A DNA stretch of 38,373 nt from Halobacteriales archaeon QS_8_69_26 (GTDB lineage: Archaea; Halobacteriota; Halobacteria; Halobacteriales; SW-7-71-33): positions 1-38,373 of the forward strand of contig PXRX01000044.1 in assembly GCA_003023195.1 (NCBI GenBank), written 5' to 3'. Below the pieces are notes generated by a model. That model ran no database searches. It saw only the letters and a program-made list of their open reading frames with translations, and was not told the DNA's origin. A program made the position numbers and the translations under genes. Below are positions 8,225 through 16,160 of the stretch, piece after piece (within the stretch, counting starts at the first letter, position 1; every line of letters begins with the position of its first letter).

Positions 8225-8989
8225 ATGCTGGACGGCTACGAGATGTACGACCTGACCCAACCGTGGTCGGTCGACACGCCCGCCTGGCCCACCTACGACA
8301 ACCCGAAGGTCTGGTACGAGAAGTCCCTGGACACCGAACGGGTCAACGGCCAGAAGATAGAGTTCATGAACCACACCGGCACCCACCTCGACGGCGAGAA
8401 GCACTTCCTCGCCGACGGTCGGGACATCGAGGGGGTGGGACTGGACGAACTCGTCGGCGACGGGGTCGTGGTCGACCTCTCGGACGCCGTCGACGACTAC
8501 GACGTCTACACCTCCGAGATGGTGGAGGAGCGGGTCGACGTCCGCGAAGGCGACATCCTGTTCATCCACACCGGCCACCAGCAGTACGCCTGGTACCAGG
8601 ACGACGCCGACGCGTCCCGGTACTTCTGCAAGCACCCGGGTCCCAACCAGGAGTTCGCTGACTGGTGCAAGGAGAAGGGCCTGAACTACCTGATGCTGGA
8701 CTGTGGGTCGGCCGACCACCCGATGAACACCATCGTCCGGGAAGTCCGGCCCGAACTCGCGAGGGAGGCGGCCGACCACCTGGGGGTCGACGACCTCGAC
8801 GAAATCTTCCCGCCCGAGGGGTACCAGTTGATGCACACCGAACTGTTCCCCGAGGGGATCATCCACGTCGAGAACGCCCGCGTGCCCGAGGAACTCCTGA
8901 ACGAGCGGGTGCAGATCGGTACCTTCCCCTGGCGGTTCCGCGGCGGGGAGTCCTCGGTCTGCCGGTGCGTCGCCTTCGTCGAGGAGTAG
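8225..8989 (+). CDS. Cyclase family protein (kynurenine-formamidase-like metal hydrolase)
   Basis: A 254-residue protein of the 'putative cyclase' family (PF04199 type), metal-dependent amidohydrolases that include kynurenine formamidase and related ring-opening hydrolases. The metal-binding signature is H50-T-G-T-H54-L-D56, followed by GEKHFL in place of the more usual DAPxH. The opening YDLTQPWSVDTPAWP is also diagnostic, and YLMLDCGSADHPMN and LMHTELFPEG are later conserved blocks. The exact substrate cannot be read from the sequence. Near a molybdenum hydroxylase it could hydrolyse a hydroxylated ring product, but it has its own promoter and a kinase gene lies between, so the link is only suggestive. 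The ATG at 8225 is chosen over an upstream ATG at 8198, which would overlap the TATA box. Confidence 0.87.
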   Translation: MLDGYEMYDLTQPWSVDTPAWPTYDNPKVWYEKSLDTERVNGQKIEFMNHTGTHLDGEKHFLADGRDIEGVGLDELVGDGVVVDLSDAVDDYDVYTSEMVEERVDVREGDILFIHTGHQQYAWYQDDADASRYFCKHPGPNQEFADWCKEKGLNYLMLDCGSADHPMNTIVREVRPELAREAADHLGVDDLDEIFPPEGYQLMHTELFPEGIIHVENARVPEELLNERVQIGTFPWRFRGGESSVCRCVAFVEE

Positions 8990-9067
8990 CAGGTCGCCAC
9001 CTCTCGGTTCTTCGTGGGTGGCCGGTCACGATGGGGCCGTCCGTGGATCGGAGTGGGGAACCGTCTG

Positions 9068-9511
9068 TCAGTCGTCCTGGGCCTCCTCCGAGGTGTCCCT
9101 GGCCGCCACACGCCCCGTCACGGTCCGGGCCTCGACGTCCAGGCTCCGGACCGCTATCTCGTCGTGGCAGGTGTCCGGCCCCTCCGAGGCGACGTACAGG
9201 AGGACCGACCGGTCGAACTCCGTCTCGTCCACGAACGTCCGGGCCGGTCCGTGGCGTTCCTCCGGGACGCCCGCGAGGATACCGTCGTCCAGCCCCGCCT
9301 CCGCCCGCGAGCGTGACCGGTAGAGTTCGACTGCGCCCGTCGCTCCGTCCCGCCCGCTCCAGTCCTCGACCGCGGTCGTCGGGCCCACCTGGTGGAGTTC
9401 GTACTCGGTATCGTCGCCGCCGTCGCCCGAACCGTCGAGACAGCCAGCCAGCGCCATCCCCACCGGGAGCGCGAGTGCCTGGACCGCGAGCCGCCGCGTG
9501 AGGGTCGCCAT
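9068..9511 (-). CDS. Small lipobox lipoprotein, unknown function
   Basis: A 147-residue exported protein. It opens MATLTRRLAVQALALPVG and then L21-A-G-C24, a lipobox whose Cys would be lipid-modified; the RR before the hydrophobic stretch suggests the Tat route common for haloarchaeal lipoproteins. A Gly/Asp linker (CLDGSGDGGDDTE) follows, then a compact domain with VLLYVASEGPDTCHDEIAVRSLDVEA. That stretch resembles other small haloarchaeal surface lipoproteins but has no named function. The start is the ATG at 9509-9511. The gene is convergent with the cyclase-family gene and downstream of the GrpB-family gene on the same strand. Confidence 0.75.
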   Translation of the reverse strand: MATLTRRLAVQALALPVGMALAGCLDGSGDGGDDTEYELHQVGPTTAVEDWSGRDGATGAVELYRSRSRAEAGLDDGILAGVPEERHGPARTFVDETEFDRSVLLYVASEGPDTCHDEIAVRSLDVEARTVTGRVAARDTSEEAQDD

Positions 9512-9557
9512 GGGGGGCTCCTGGAACCCTGGCGACAAGACTGTACGGCCTCGTGGG

Positions 9558-9617
9558 GGTCCGGTCACCCGACGAGCGCACGATCCAGGTCCGGTCACCC
9601 GTGGAGCGCCCGATCCA
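9558..9617. repeat. 30-base tandem duplication across the grpB stop
   Basis: Two adjacent 30-base units, 9558-9587 and 9588-9617, agree at 27 of 30 positions. Both contain GGTCCGGTCACCCG, then GAGCGC, then CGATCCA. The second unit carries the last codons and stop of the GrpB-family gene (stop at 9595-9597), so the first unit is a copy of that gene end placed in the 3' flank. Confidence 0.8.
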
Positions 9618-10116
9618 GGACTCGCTCGACGAACTCCCCCTTCGCCGCCGTGTAGGCGTCCCGGTCGTCGGGGTACTCCGCGGCGAGGTTCCGCTTCAGG
9701 GCCGCGTACTCCTCGGCGACCGACGGGTTCTCGCGCAGGTGGTCCCGGAAGGCCACCGATTCCCGGTGGACCTCGCTCCCCCGTTCCGTGATCGACAGGT
9801 AGTGCGTGCGGTTCGACCTGGGCCCCCTGGCGAGGAAGATCCGCCCGGCGACGTCGCCGTCGGGGCGGTGTTCGTAGCCGTGGTCCGTCAGTTCGGGGAC
9901 CAGGTCGCGGGCCGTCGTCAGGTCCTCGACCAGCGCCAGCAGGTCGATCACTGGCTTCGCTGGTATCCCCTCGATGGCCGTGGAACCCACGTGCTCGTAC
10001 CCCAGGAAGCGGTCGCCGGCGATCGATTCGAGGCGCTCCACCTCGGCCTCGTAGGCCTCCCGCCAGGCCGGGTCGTGGGGTACCAGTGCCACGGTCCCGC
10101 GTTCCAGCCCGACCAT
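9595..10116 (-). CDS. GrpB family protein (nucleotidyltransferase-like)
   Basis: A 173-residue protein of the GrpB/UPF0157 family, related to the nucleotidyltransferase fold; the cellular role of the family is not established. The diagnostic blocks are VPHDPAWREAYEAE near the N-terminus, GYEHVGSTAIEGIPAKPVIDLL (about residues 36-57) with the GST and KPxxD elements, and NRTHYLSI plus FRDHLRENP in the second half. The ATG at 10114-10116 is chosen because the family begins right at the GTVALVPHDP region; a longer frame adds about 90 Arg/Ser-rich residues. The stop falls inside a 30-base tandem duplication. The gene diverges from the alcohol dehydrogenase gene. Confidence 0.88.
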   Translation of the reverse strand: MVGLERGTVALVPHDPAWREAYEAEVERLESIAGDRFLGYEHVGSTAIEGIPAKPVIDLLALVEDLTTARDLVPELTDHGYEHRPDGDVAGRIFLARGPRSNRTHYLSITERGSEVHRESVAFRDHLRENPSVAEEYAALKRNLAAEYPDDRDAYTAAKGEFVERVLDRALHG

Positions 10117-10273
10117 GGGATCCCTCGAGCCCGTGCCCCCATGAGTTCGACGGTCCGCGTCCCTCGTCGGGACCGGCGACCCGGAGAAGGTCCATCGGCT
10201 CTCGGTGACGGACCCGGCGGCCTGCCGAACTAAGGGGTCCGAGAGCGTCGATCCGTCCGTGACCGACGAGACC

Positions 10274-11308
10274 ATGCGAGCGGTCGTCCTCGACCGGTGG
10301 GGCGGCGACCTCTCGGTCGAGACGGTACCGGTACCGGACCCGGGTCCCGGCGAGGTGCGCGTCGACGTGCGGGCCTGCGGGGTCACCCGGACCGTCGAGA
10401 ACGCGATCGGTGGCGGCCTGGCCGACGATCCCGGCCTGACCCCGCGGATCCCCGGCCACGAGTTTGCCGGCGTCGTCGAGGCCGTCGGCGACGGCGTGAC
10501 CGGCGTCGAGGTGGGCGACCGGGTGCTGGCGTACTTCTACCTGACCTGCGGGGACTGCGACGCCTGCCGGCGCGGCGACACCGCCCAGTGCCTGGACTTC
10601 GGCGGGTGGTACGGGGTGAACTGCGAGGGCGCCTACGCCGAGCGGGCGGTGTTGCCGGCCGAGAACGCCCTGCCGCTCCCCGACGGCGCGTCGTTCCGCG
10701 AGGGTGCCGTCGCGGCCGACGGGGTCGCGACCCCGATCCACGTCTGCGAACGGGCGGACGTGACCGACGACGACGCCGTGGCAGTCCTCGGTGCCGCTGG
10801 ACGGATCGGCGTCCACGTCGCCCAGGTCGCGGCGCTCCGGGGTGCGACCGTCCTTGCGGTCGACGTGGGCGAGGAGCGCCTGGCCCACGTCGAGTCGGTC
10901 GTCCCCGGCGCTATCGGTGTCGACGCCTCGGAGGGGGACCCGACGGACCGCCTGGCGGCCGCGGCGCCGTACGGCGACGGCCCGACGGTCGTCGTGGACA
11001 CGGTCGGGAAGACCCAGCCGCTCCGGGCGGCCTGGGAGTCGCTAGCGATGGGCGGTCGCCTGGTGACGCTGACCACCCACCACGACCGGAGCCTCGACGT
11101 GCCCCTGAAGGAGTACGTCGTGACGGAGGCCTCGCTACTGGGATCCCGGTACGCCACCCGGGACGAGGTCGTCCGGGCCGCCAGGACGGTCGCGGACGGC
11201 CGCGTCGAGGCCGTGACTACCGGGACCACGGACCTGCCCGGGATCCCCGAGGTTCACCGCCGGATCCGCGAGGGCGAGACTCACGGGATGACGGTCCTGG
11301 ATCCCTGA
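10274..11308 (+). CDS. Zinc-dependent alcohol dehydrogenase family protein
   Basis: A 344-residue medium-chain dehydrogenase/reductase that should oxidise an alcohol or reduce an aldehyde/ketone with NAD(P). The catalytic zinc region has C35 (ACGVTRT) and G61-H62-E63; the structural zinc lobe has C92, C95, C98 and C106 (CGDCDACRRGDTAQC). The nucleotide-binding fold begins VLGAAGRIGVHVAQVA. The usual CGVCxTD loop is altered to CGVTRTVENAIGG, so the substrate pocket is not standard. The ATG at 10274 is chosen; a GTG five codons upstream (10259) is a real alternative because a weak AACTAAG box lies 27 bases before it. The start region is divergent from grpB with 157 bases between, and the 3' end faces the phosphatase gene. 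Confidence 0.87.
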   Translation: MRAVVLDRWGGDLSVETVPVPDPGPGEVRVDVRACGVTRTVENAIGGGLADDPGLTPRIPGHEFAGVVEAVGDGVTGVEVGDRVLAYFYLTCGDCDACRRGDTAQCLDFGGWYGVNCEGAYAERAVLPAENALPLPDGASFREGAVAADGVATPIHVCERADVTDDDAVAVLGAAGRIGVHVAQVAALRGATVLAVDVGEERLAHVESVVPGAIGVDASEGDPTDRLAAAAPYGDGPTVVVDTVGKTQPLRAAWESLAMGGRLVTLTTHHDRSLDVPLKEYVVTEASLLGSRYATRDEVVRAARTVADGRVEAVTTGTTDLPGIPEVHRRIREGETHGMTVLDP

Positions 11309-11349
11309 TCCCGGTCGGAAAAGGGGCGGACGGCACGCCGATATACTTC

Positions 11350-11370
11350 TTACAGTAAGGTTACCGTAAC
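11350..11370. promoter_or_regulatory. Double-palindrome motif, copy 1
   Basis: TTACAGTAAGGTTACCGTAA consists of two TTACnGTAA palindromes separated by GG, centres 11 bases apart (one helical turn). It lies 41 bases after the alcohol dehydrogenase stop and just before the stop of the convergent phosphatase gene. Similar elements occur at 22060 and 33087. A protein-binding site is likely; its role is unknown. Confidence 0.5.
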
Positions 11371-11375
11371 GCCGG

Positions 11376-11855
11376 CTACGACCGTGCCGCGAGGTACACC
11401 ACTGCCGACTGGTGGAGCGCGGGGTGTGGGATCGCGGCGGGTCGGGCGGCCTGCACTTCCTCCAGGCCCGCCCGGAAGTCCGTTCCCTCCTCGGCCGCCA
11501 CCGCCGTCGCGGCGAGGGTGGTGCTCCGCGAGATACCGGCCTTGCAGTGGATCAGCGAACTCCCCTCCCGGCGGTACAGGTCACGGGCCGCGTCGACGGC
11601 GGCCGCGAAGTCCGACCACTCGTTGTCAGGCCCGTCGTCAAGCGGGTGGTGGTGGGTCGTCAGCGGGCGGGGCTCCCTCGTCGCCGAGAGCACGTGGTCG
11701 AACGACCGATCGTGGGCCGACGGGTCGGCCGCGAGGTGGTTCCCGAGGAACAGGTCGCGGTCGCCGATTCGCCGGACGACGGCCCAGTCCTCGACGTACC
11801 CGAGTGGCCGGACGACCGGCGACCCGTCGTCAGAATCGTTACCGTCGGTGGTCAC
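11376..11855 (-). CDS. Dual-specificity protein phosphatase family protein
   Basis: A 159-residue cytosolic phosphatase of the cysteine-based PTP/DSP superfamily, which removes phosphate from Ser/Thr/Tyr or from small molecules. The P-loop is H103-C104-K-A-G-I-S-R110-S111, matching HCxxGxxRS, and the PLDDGPDN segment (71-78) supplies candidate general-acid aspartates. Family features VRRIGDRDLFLGNHLAA and FDHVLSAT precede it. The GTG at 11855 is chosen as start because the minus strand has AGATTCTT about 28 bases upstream; a TTG nine codons earlier (11882) is possible. Together with the two kinases it hints at phosphorylation signalling, but no operon link exists. Confidence 0.85.
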   Translation of the reverse strand: MTTDGNDSDDGSPVVRPLGYVEDWAVVRRIGDRDLFLGNHLAADPSAHDRSFDHVLSATREPRPLTTHHHPLDDGPDNEWSDFAAAVDAARDLYRREGSSLIHCKAGISRSTTLAATAVAAEEGTDFRAGLEEVQAARPAAIPHPALHQSAVVYLAARS

Positions 11856-11922
11856 TCGCGAACGTTCCGCCGGAGTGGACAAGAATCTGTCCCGTTCGGT
11901 GCGAGCCCCCGGTAACTCTCGA

Positions 11923-12003
11923 GGTCGCGGTCCGGAACTGTTCGCCCGGGTGCGTGGTCCGGATCAATCGGCCGTCGGTCGCGGTCCGGATCAGTCCGCC
12001 CGG
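11923..12003. repeat. Degenerate 27-base tandem array, 3 units
   Basis: Units at 11923-11949, 11950-11976 and 11977-12003 share the core GGTCCGGAtCA at the same register. The outer units are the most alike, and the middle one agrees with the last at about 19 of 27 positions. The last unit contains the end and stop (11991-11993) of the small membrane-protein gene on the minus strand, so the other two lie in its 3' flank, before the phosphatase promoter. Confidence 0.6.
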
Positions 12004-12185
12004 ATGTCGCGGGTCAGGAGGACGACGATGGCGGTGAAGACGACGGCCCCCCCGAAGTAGACGGCCAGGACCGCGGTGCTCGCCGACGAGATGGCCGTCG
12101 CGCCGAGTGCCAGCGATCCCACGGCGAACATCCCCGCTCCCAGCCGGAGGCGTCGCTTCTCGTCGTCCGAGTACCTGTCGAACAC
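11991..12185 (-). CDS. Small two-helix membrane protein coupled to the CocE gene
   Basis: A 64-residue protein, VFDRYSDDEKRRLRLG followed by two hydrophobic helices (about residues 17-35 and 38-57) and a short charged tail ending DIRAD. A charged amphipathic N-terminus plus two helices is a common plan for small haloarchaeal membrane proteins, but no function is known. It starts at a GTG (12185) one base past the CocE/NonD hydrolase stop (12187), so translation is probably coupled. It is too short and too different in frame to be part of the hydrolase. Its stop lies in a 27-base tandem array. Confidence 0.6.
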   Translation of the reverse strand: MFDRYSDDEKRRLRLGAGMFAVGSLALGATAISSASTAVLAVYFGGAVVFTAIVVLLTRDIRAD

Positions 12186-12186
12186 G

Positions 12187-14121
12187 CTAGCCCCCGGGCT
12201 GGACCGGCAACTCGACGTGGGTCGGGTACTCGGCCTCGTGGTAGACGGTGTTCTCCGCGACCCGCGGGTCGCGGTCGTCGGCCCCCGCGTACAGGGCACC
12301 GCCGGTGTTGTGGTTGACGTCGAAGCGCGGCCAGTTCGACGACGAGACGTCGAGTCGGATCCGGTGACCCGCCTGGAACGTGTTGGCGGTGTCGTACGGT
12401 TCCATGGAGAACTCGTAGACCTCCCCGGGGTCGACGAAGTCCGGTTCCTCGCGGTAGCCACGGAACCGGGCGCGACAGACGGCGTCACAGAGGTTCAGCG
12501 CGACGCCGTCGGGGTGGACCTCGCTCTCGGGGTACTCGTCTATCAGCTTCGCGGTGAAGTCGGTGTCCGGGGCGTCCGTCGACCCGTAGATCCCGACCCG
12601 GATCGGACCCGCGATGGTGACGGGGTCCTCCAGTGGCGGGGTCCGGAAGACCAGGACGTCGTCCCGGTCCGCGAGGGGGCCGTACGGCGGGTCCGCGCCG
12701 AAGGTGTCCTCGTCGGTTCGCTGGTCGAACCCGCCCCAGCCGGTGATGTTGACGAGCATCCGGTCGCCCAGGGGGTAGGCGGTCACGGGTTGGTCGCGGG
12801 GCTCGTAGGTGATGTACGACGAGCAGTTGCCGCCGATGGTCGGCACCGGATCGGTGGGGTCGAACTCGTAGGAGGTCGCGCCGCCGTCCGCCGGCGGTTC
12901 CTCGGGGGAGAGTGTGCCGTCGCCGTGGGCGTAGAACTTCCTGTACTCGGTCCCCTCGGGGGGCCAGTCGCCGGCCTCGTGCCACTCGCCGCCGTGGAAG
13001 AGGCGCCCCTCCTCGGTGCGGTGGCCGTCGCCGGTACCCATCCCGAAGTACTGGACCGTCGGCACGTCCGCCCAGGTGTCCATCCCCTTGAGGTAGTGGT
13101 CGAAAAAGCGCAGGCGGGTCTCGCGGTAGTTCCGGACCGCCGCCTCGCCGAAGGCCAGGTCCCCGGCGTTCGGGACTCCCCAGGACGGCGGCGGGTACAG
13201 GAGGGCGTCGCTGTGATCGTGCAATCCCGGGAGCCGTGCCAGGTGGGTCCATGGACCGACCAGCAGGAAGTGGTCGCTCTCTTTCAGTTCCGAGAGCGCC
13301 TCGAAGTTGTCGCAGGTCGCCTTCGTGTAGGAGTCGTACCACCCGCCGGAGTACACCGTCGGAACGTCCGCGCTCTCCTCGTAGTACCGCTCGAAGTTGA
13401 TCCCGGGGTTCTGCCACAGGTCCTCGGAGAGGGCACCGGTCTCCATGACGTCGAAGGCCCACTCCTCGTACTGGGGGAGTTCGGCCAGTGGTGTCTCGCC
13501 GCGTTCGAGGGGCGAGTCTTCCAGGATCTCCCGGACGTCGACGTCGGCGAAGATCCCCTGGACGTCGGGGTCGGCCAGCGACTCGTGGGCGAAGCCGGCA
13601 CCGAGGGTGTAGGCCCAGCAGAGCCACCGGAGTTCGACGGCACCGTTCTGCCGGAAGGTGGCCGTCCGGCCGTTGGCGGCGCCCATGTTGACGAACATCG
13701 CGGCGAGGCCGTCGGGGTCCTGGGTCGCCAGGGCGTTCTGGACCCACGCGCCGTAGGAGGTGCCCAGGGTCCCCACCTGGCCGTCGCAGTACTCGCGGTC
13801 GGCAAGCCACTCGACGGTGTCGGCGCCGTCCTCGGCCTCGTTGACGTGGATGTAAAAGTCGCCCTCGCTGTCGAAGCGCCCGCGGCAGTCCTGGATGGCG
13901 ACGACGTAGCCCCGCTTCGCGTACCACTCGCCGTGGCGGGACTGGCCGCCGCGCTTGCCGTAGGGGGTGCGGTCGAGCAACGCGGGCCTCGGTTCGTCGA
14001 TCGGTTCGCCCGTCTGGGGATCCGCGGGACGGTAGACGTCCGTCGCCAGGCCGACGCCGTCACGGGTCTCCACCATGACGTTCAGTTCGGCCGCGACGGC
14101 GTACTCCGGGTCGGAGGCCAT
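12187..14121 (-). CDS. CocE/NonD family alpha/beta-hydrolase
   Basis: A 644-residue serine hydrolase of the CocE/X-Pro dipeptidyl-peptidase group, which cleaves esters or amides. The nucleophile elbow is GTLGTS122YGAW, the acid is in GGWYDSYTK, and the His is probably in the VGPWTH block; together they form the Ser-Asp-His triad. The N-terminal RDGVGLATDVYRPAD and the RGYVVAIQDCRGRFDSEG block are hallmarks, and the C-terminal half is the jelly-roll domain (GHRIRLDVSSSNWPRFDVNHNTG). No signal peptide is seen, so it is cytosolic. The ATG at 14121 is chosen over an upstream ATG because AACTATATT (14146-14154, minus strand) lies about 25-33 bases before it. The small membrane gene follows without a gap. 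Confidence 0.9.
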   Translation of the reverse strand: MASDPEYAVAAELNVMVETRDGVGLATDVYRPADPQTGEPIDEPRPALLDRTPYGKRGGQSRHGEWYAKRGYVVAIQDCRGRFDSEGDFYIHVNEAEDGADTVEWLADREYCDGQVGTLGTSYGAWVQNALATQDPDGLAAMFVNMGAANGRTATFRQNGAVELRWLCWAYTLGAGFAHESLADPDVQGIFADVDVREILEDSPLERGETPLAELPQYEEWAFDVMETGALSEDLWQNPGINFERYYEESADVPTVYSGGWYDSYTKATCDNFEALSELKESDHFLLVGPWTHLARLPGLHDHSDALLYPPPSWGVPNAGDLAFGEAAVRNYRETRLRFFDHYLKGMDTWADVPTVQYFGMGTGDGHRTEEGRLFHGGEWHEAGDWPPEGTEYRKFYAHGDGTLSPEEPPADGGATSYEFDPTDPVPTIGGNCSSYITYEPRDQPVTAYPLGDRMLVNITGWGGFDQRTDEDTFGADPPYGPLADRDDVLVFRTPPLEDPVTIAGPIRVGIYGSTDAPDTDFTAKLIDEYPESEVHPDGVALNLCDAVCRARFRGYREEPDFVDPGEVYEFSMEPYDTANTFQAGHRIRLDVSSSNWPRFDVNHNTGGALYAGADDRDPRVAENTVYHEAEYPTHVELPVQPGG

Positions 14122-14145
14122 GCCACGACACACCGGGACCGTCCG

Positions 14146-14154
14146 AATATAGTT
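14146..14154 (-). promoter_or_regulatory. TATA box of the CocE/NonD hydrolase gene
   Basis: On the minus strand AACTATATT lies 25-33 bases before the ATG at 14121, giving a leaderless transcript. It is divergent from the permease promoter about 90 bases away. Confidence 0.55.
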
Positions 14155-14204
14155 TGCCCCGACCTGATCCGATACCACCGGCGTCCCGTTTTATCGACGA
14201 TGTG

Positions 14205-14243
14205 TCCCTGCCAGGGAGCCGAATTTACGACAACGTTTATATA
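14205..14243 (+). promoter_or_regulatory. Permease promoter with upstream palindrome
   Basis: TTTATATA (14236-14243) is a strong TATA box, preceded by the perfect palindrome TCCCTG-C-CAGGGA (14205-14217). Unlike most promoters here it is followed by a leader of roughly 80 bases before the permease ATG at 14349. The palindrome sits about 20 bases upstream of the TATA box, in reach of an activator or repressor. A weaker GTTTTATCG box at 14188-14196 is a possible second start. Confidence 0.45.
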
Positions 14244-14253
14244 TCTTTGCGGT

Positions 14254-14352
14254 ATGGTCTGGCATATCGCGGTGACGGCCGGGAGTCGTGCCCCCCGACG
14301 ATCCGGGGAAATGGCTGTCGCCGCGTGGAAGGGATACGGTGACACGACATGA
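14254..14352 (+). other. Possible upstream ORF overlapping the permease start
   Basis: A 32-codon frame opens at ATG 14254 and ends at TGA 14350-14352, overlapping the permease ATG (14349) in the quartet ATGA. The peptide is basic and unlike local proteins. The strong TATA box at 14236-14243 would start transcription after this ATG; only an internal ATG at 14311 or the weaker upstream promoter would allow its use. The overlap may be chance. Confidence 0.25.
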
Positions 14353-15992
14353 CAGAAAAAATGACTGACGGTGGATCGGAGTCCGGTGACGGGCCGGAGC
14401 AGGCCTCGTTCGTCGAGTACGGCATCGAGGACAAGCCGCCACTCGGGGAGTCGGTCCTGCTTGGCGTACAGCACTACCTGACAATGATCGGTGCGACCAT
14501 CGCTGTTCCGCTCGCGTTAGCGGGCGCGATGGGGATGTTCACGGCCGGGCCGAACGGCGGACCGATACCCGAGATCGGACGGCTCATCGGGACGTTCTTC
14601 GTGGTCTCCGGGATAGCGACGCTGGCCCAGACGACCATCGGGAACCGGTACCCGATCGTCCAGGGTGCGACGTTCTCACTGTTGATCCCCGGGCTGGCGA
14701 TCATCGGCGTCATCGCGGCCCAGGACCCGAGCGGGCCGCTCTGGGAAACTGCCATCCTGGAGCTACAGGGGGCGGTCATCGTCGCCGCCATCTTCGAGGT
14801 GTTCATCGGCTACCTCGGGATCATGGGTCGGCTCAAGCGGTTCCTCTCGCCGGTGGTCATCGCCCCGACCATCGCGCTCATCGGGTTGGCGCTGTTCAAC
14901 GTCCCACAGGTCGTCAACCCGACCTTCCAGGAGTTCGGGCAGGGGAGCGCACAGAACTGGTGGCTCCTGGGGCTGACGCTGCTGCTGATCATCCTGTTCT
15001 CGCAGTACCTCGACAAGTACCACCGGAGCTTCCGGCTGTTTCCGGTGTTGCTCGGCGTGACGACGGCGTGGGTCCTGGCGGCCATCGGGTCGATAGCCGA
15101 GGTGGGACTGATCCAGCCGGGCACCGTCGGCTACGTCAACTTCGGTCAGATCACCGGCGCGGAACCGGTCTACGCCATCGTCCCCCTGCAGTGGGGGATG
15201 CCCCAGTTCACGACCTCGTTCATCATCGGGATGTTCGCGGGCGTGCTCGCGTCGATGATAGAGAGCTTCGGTGACTACCACGCCGTGGCACGGCTGTCGG
15301 GCGTCAGCGCCCCCAGCAGGAAGCGCATCAACCACGGCATCGGCATGGAGGGGCTGGGCAACATCTTCGCCGGTATCATGGGCACCGGTAACGGGTCGAC
15401 GTCCTACTCCGAGAACATCGGCGCCATCGGCCTGACCGGCGTCGCGTCCCGGTACGTCGTCCAGATCGGTGCGGTCGTCATGATCGTCGTCGGCTACATC
15501 GGGTACTTCGGGCAGACGGTCGCGACCATCCCCTCGCCCATCGTCGGCGGCCTGTTCATCGCGATGTTCGGACAGATCGCCGCCGTCGGCCTCTCGAACC
15601 TGGAGTACGTCGACCTCAGCTCCAACCGGAACGTCTTCATCGTGGGCATCGCGCTGTTCGCCGGGCTGGCGATCCCCCGGTACATGAACCAGGTCGGCTC
15701 CCCGGACACGTTCCGGCAGGGGATGGAGGGGGCCGCCATCATCGGTCCGCTCATCTCGCTCGGTGGCGACCCGGTCGTGGCGACGGTGTCGAACACCATC
15801 TTCGTCATCGGTAGCACGGGGATGGCGGTCGGCGGCCTCATCGCGTTCGTCCTCGACAACACCATCGAGGGCACCCGCGAGGAGCGCGGTCTCGACGTCT
15901 GGGAGACCATCGCCGAGGACGAGGACGAGTTCCAGTCCATCGTCGACCGTATCCAGAACCGGGGCGAGGACGAGACCGTCGCCGGCGACTGA
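14349..15992 (+). CDS. NCS2 xanthine/uracil permease family transporter
   Basis: A 547-residue membrane transporter of the nucleobase:cation symporter-2 family, importing purines or pyrimidines with a cation. About 12-14 membrane helices span most of the chain. Diagnostic blocks are LGVQHYLTMIGATIAVPLAL near the N-terminus, QGATFSLLIPGLAIIG in the first repeat, and ENIGAIGLTGVASRYV, the NCS2 signature motif, followed by a C-terminal acidic cytoplasmic tail (RNRGEDETVAGD). Length is somewhat greater than bacterial UraA (about 430) because of the tails. The ATG at 14349 is chosen; a second ATG four codons later is possible. The substrate cannot be fixed from sequence. The molybdenum hydroxylase elsewhere in the window would fit a purine. 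Confidence 0.9.
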   Translation: MTEKMTDGGSESGDGPEQASFVEYGIEDKPPLGESVLLGVQHYLTMIGATIAVPLALAGAMGMFTAGPNGGPIPEIGRLIGTFFVVSGIATLAQTTIGNRYPIVQGATFSLLIPGLAIIGVIAAQDPSGPLWETAILELQGAVIVAAIFEVFIGYLGIMGRLKRFLSPVVIAPTIALIGLALFNVPQVVNPTFQEFGQGSAQNWWLLGLTLLLIILFSQYLDKYHRSFRLFPVLLGVTTAWVLAAIGSIAEVGLIQPGTVGYVNFGQITGAEPVYAIVPLQWGMPQFTTSFIIGMFAGVLASMIESFGDYHAVARLSGVSAPSRKRINHGIGMEGLGNIFAGIMGTGNGSTSYSENIGAIGLTGVASRYVVQIGAVVMIVVGYIGYFGQTVATIPSPIVGGLFIAMFGQIAAVGLSNLEYVDLSSNRNVFIVGIALFAGLAIPRYMNQVGSPDTFRQGMEGAAIIGPLISLGGDPVVATVSNTIFVIGSTGMAVGGLIAFVLDNTIEGTREERGLDVWETIAEDEDEFQSIVDRIQNRGEDETVAGD

Positions 15993-16013
15993 GGCAGTTC
16001 CCCGACCGCTACA

Positions 16014-16024
16014 CCCCCCTTTTT
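16014..16024 (+). terminator. C-then-T run after the permease gene
   Basis: CCCCCC followed by five T (16020-16024) begins about 20 bases after the permease stop. T-runs after a gene are the usual archaeal termination signal, and this is one of the few T-runs in the GC-rich part of the window. Confidence 0.4.
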
Positions 16025-16160
16025 CGACGACCCCGGCGAGAGCCCCGCGACCGTCGACTCCGGGTCAGGCGCGGTCCCGGACCGGGGTTCCGGAGGACGG
16101 CGTCGGACCGGGGACGGGCGAGCGTCAACCATTTGTGGGGGTCGGGCGAACGGACGGGTG

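Noticed and set aside
9000..9060. Weak inverted repeat GCCACC / GGTGGC between convergent genes
   Set aside because: Only a 6-base stem with a 14-base loop in GC-rich DNA, well within chance.
12076..14352. 758-residue open frame on the plus strand
   Set aside because: It is antisense to the CocE/NonD hydrolase with its GTSYGA and GWYD motifs; the composition (Val/Gly/Arg-rich) is that of a shadow frame.
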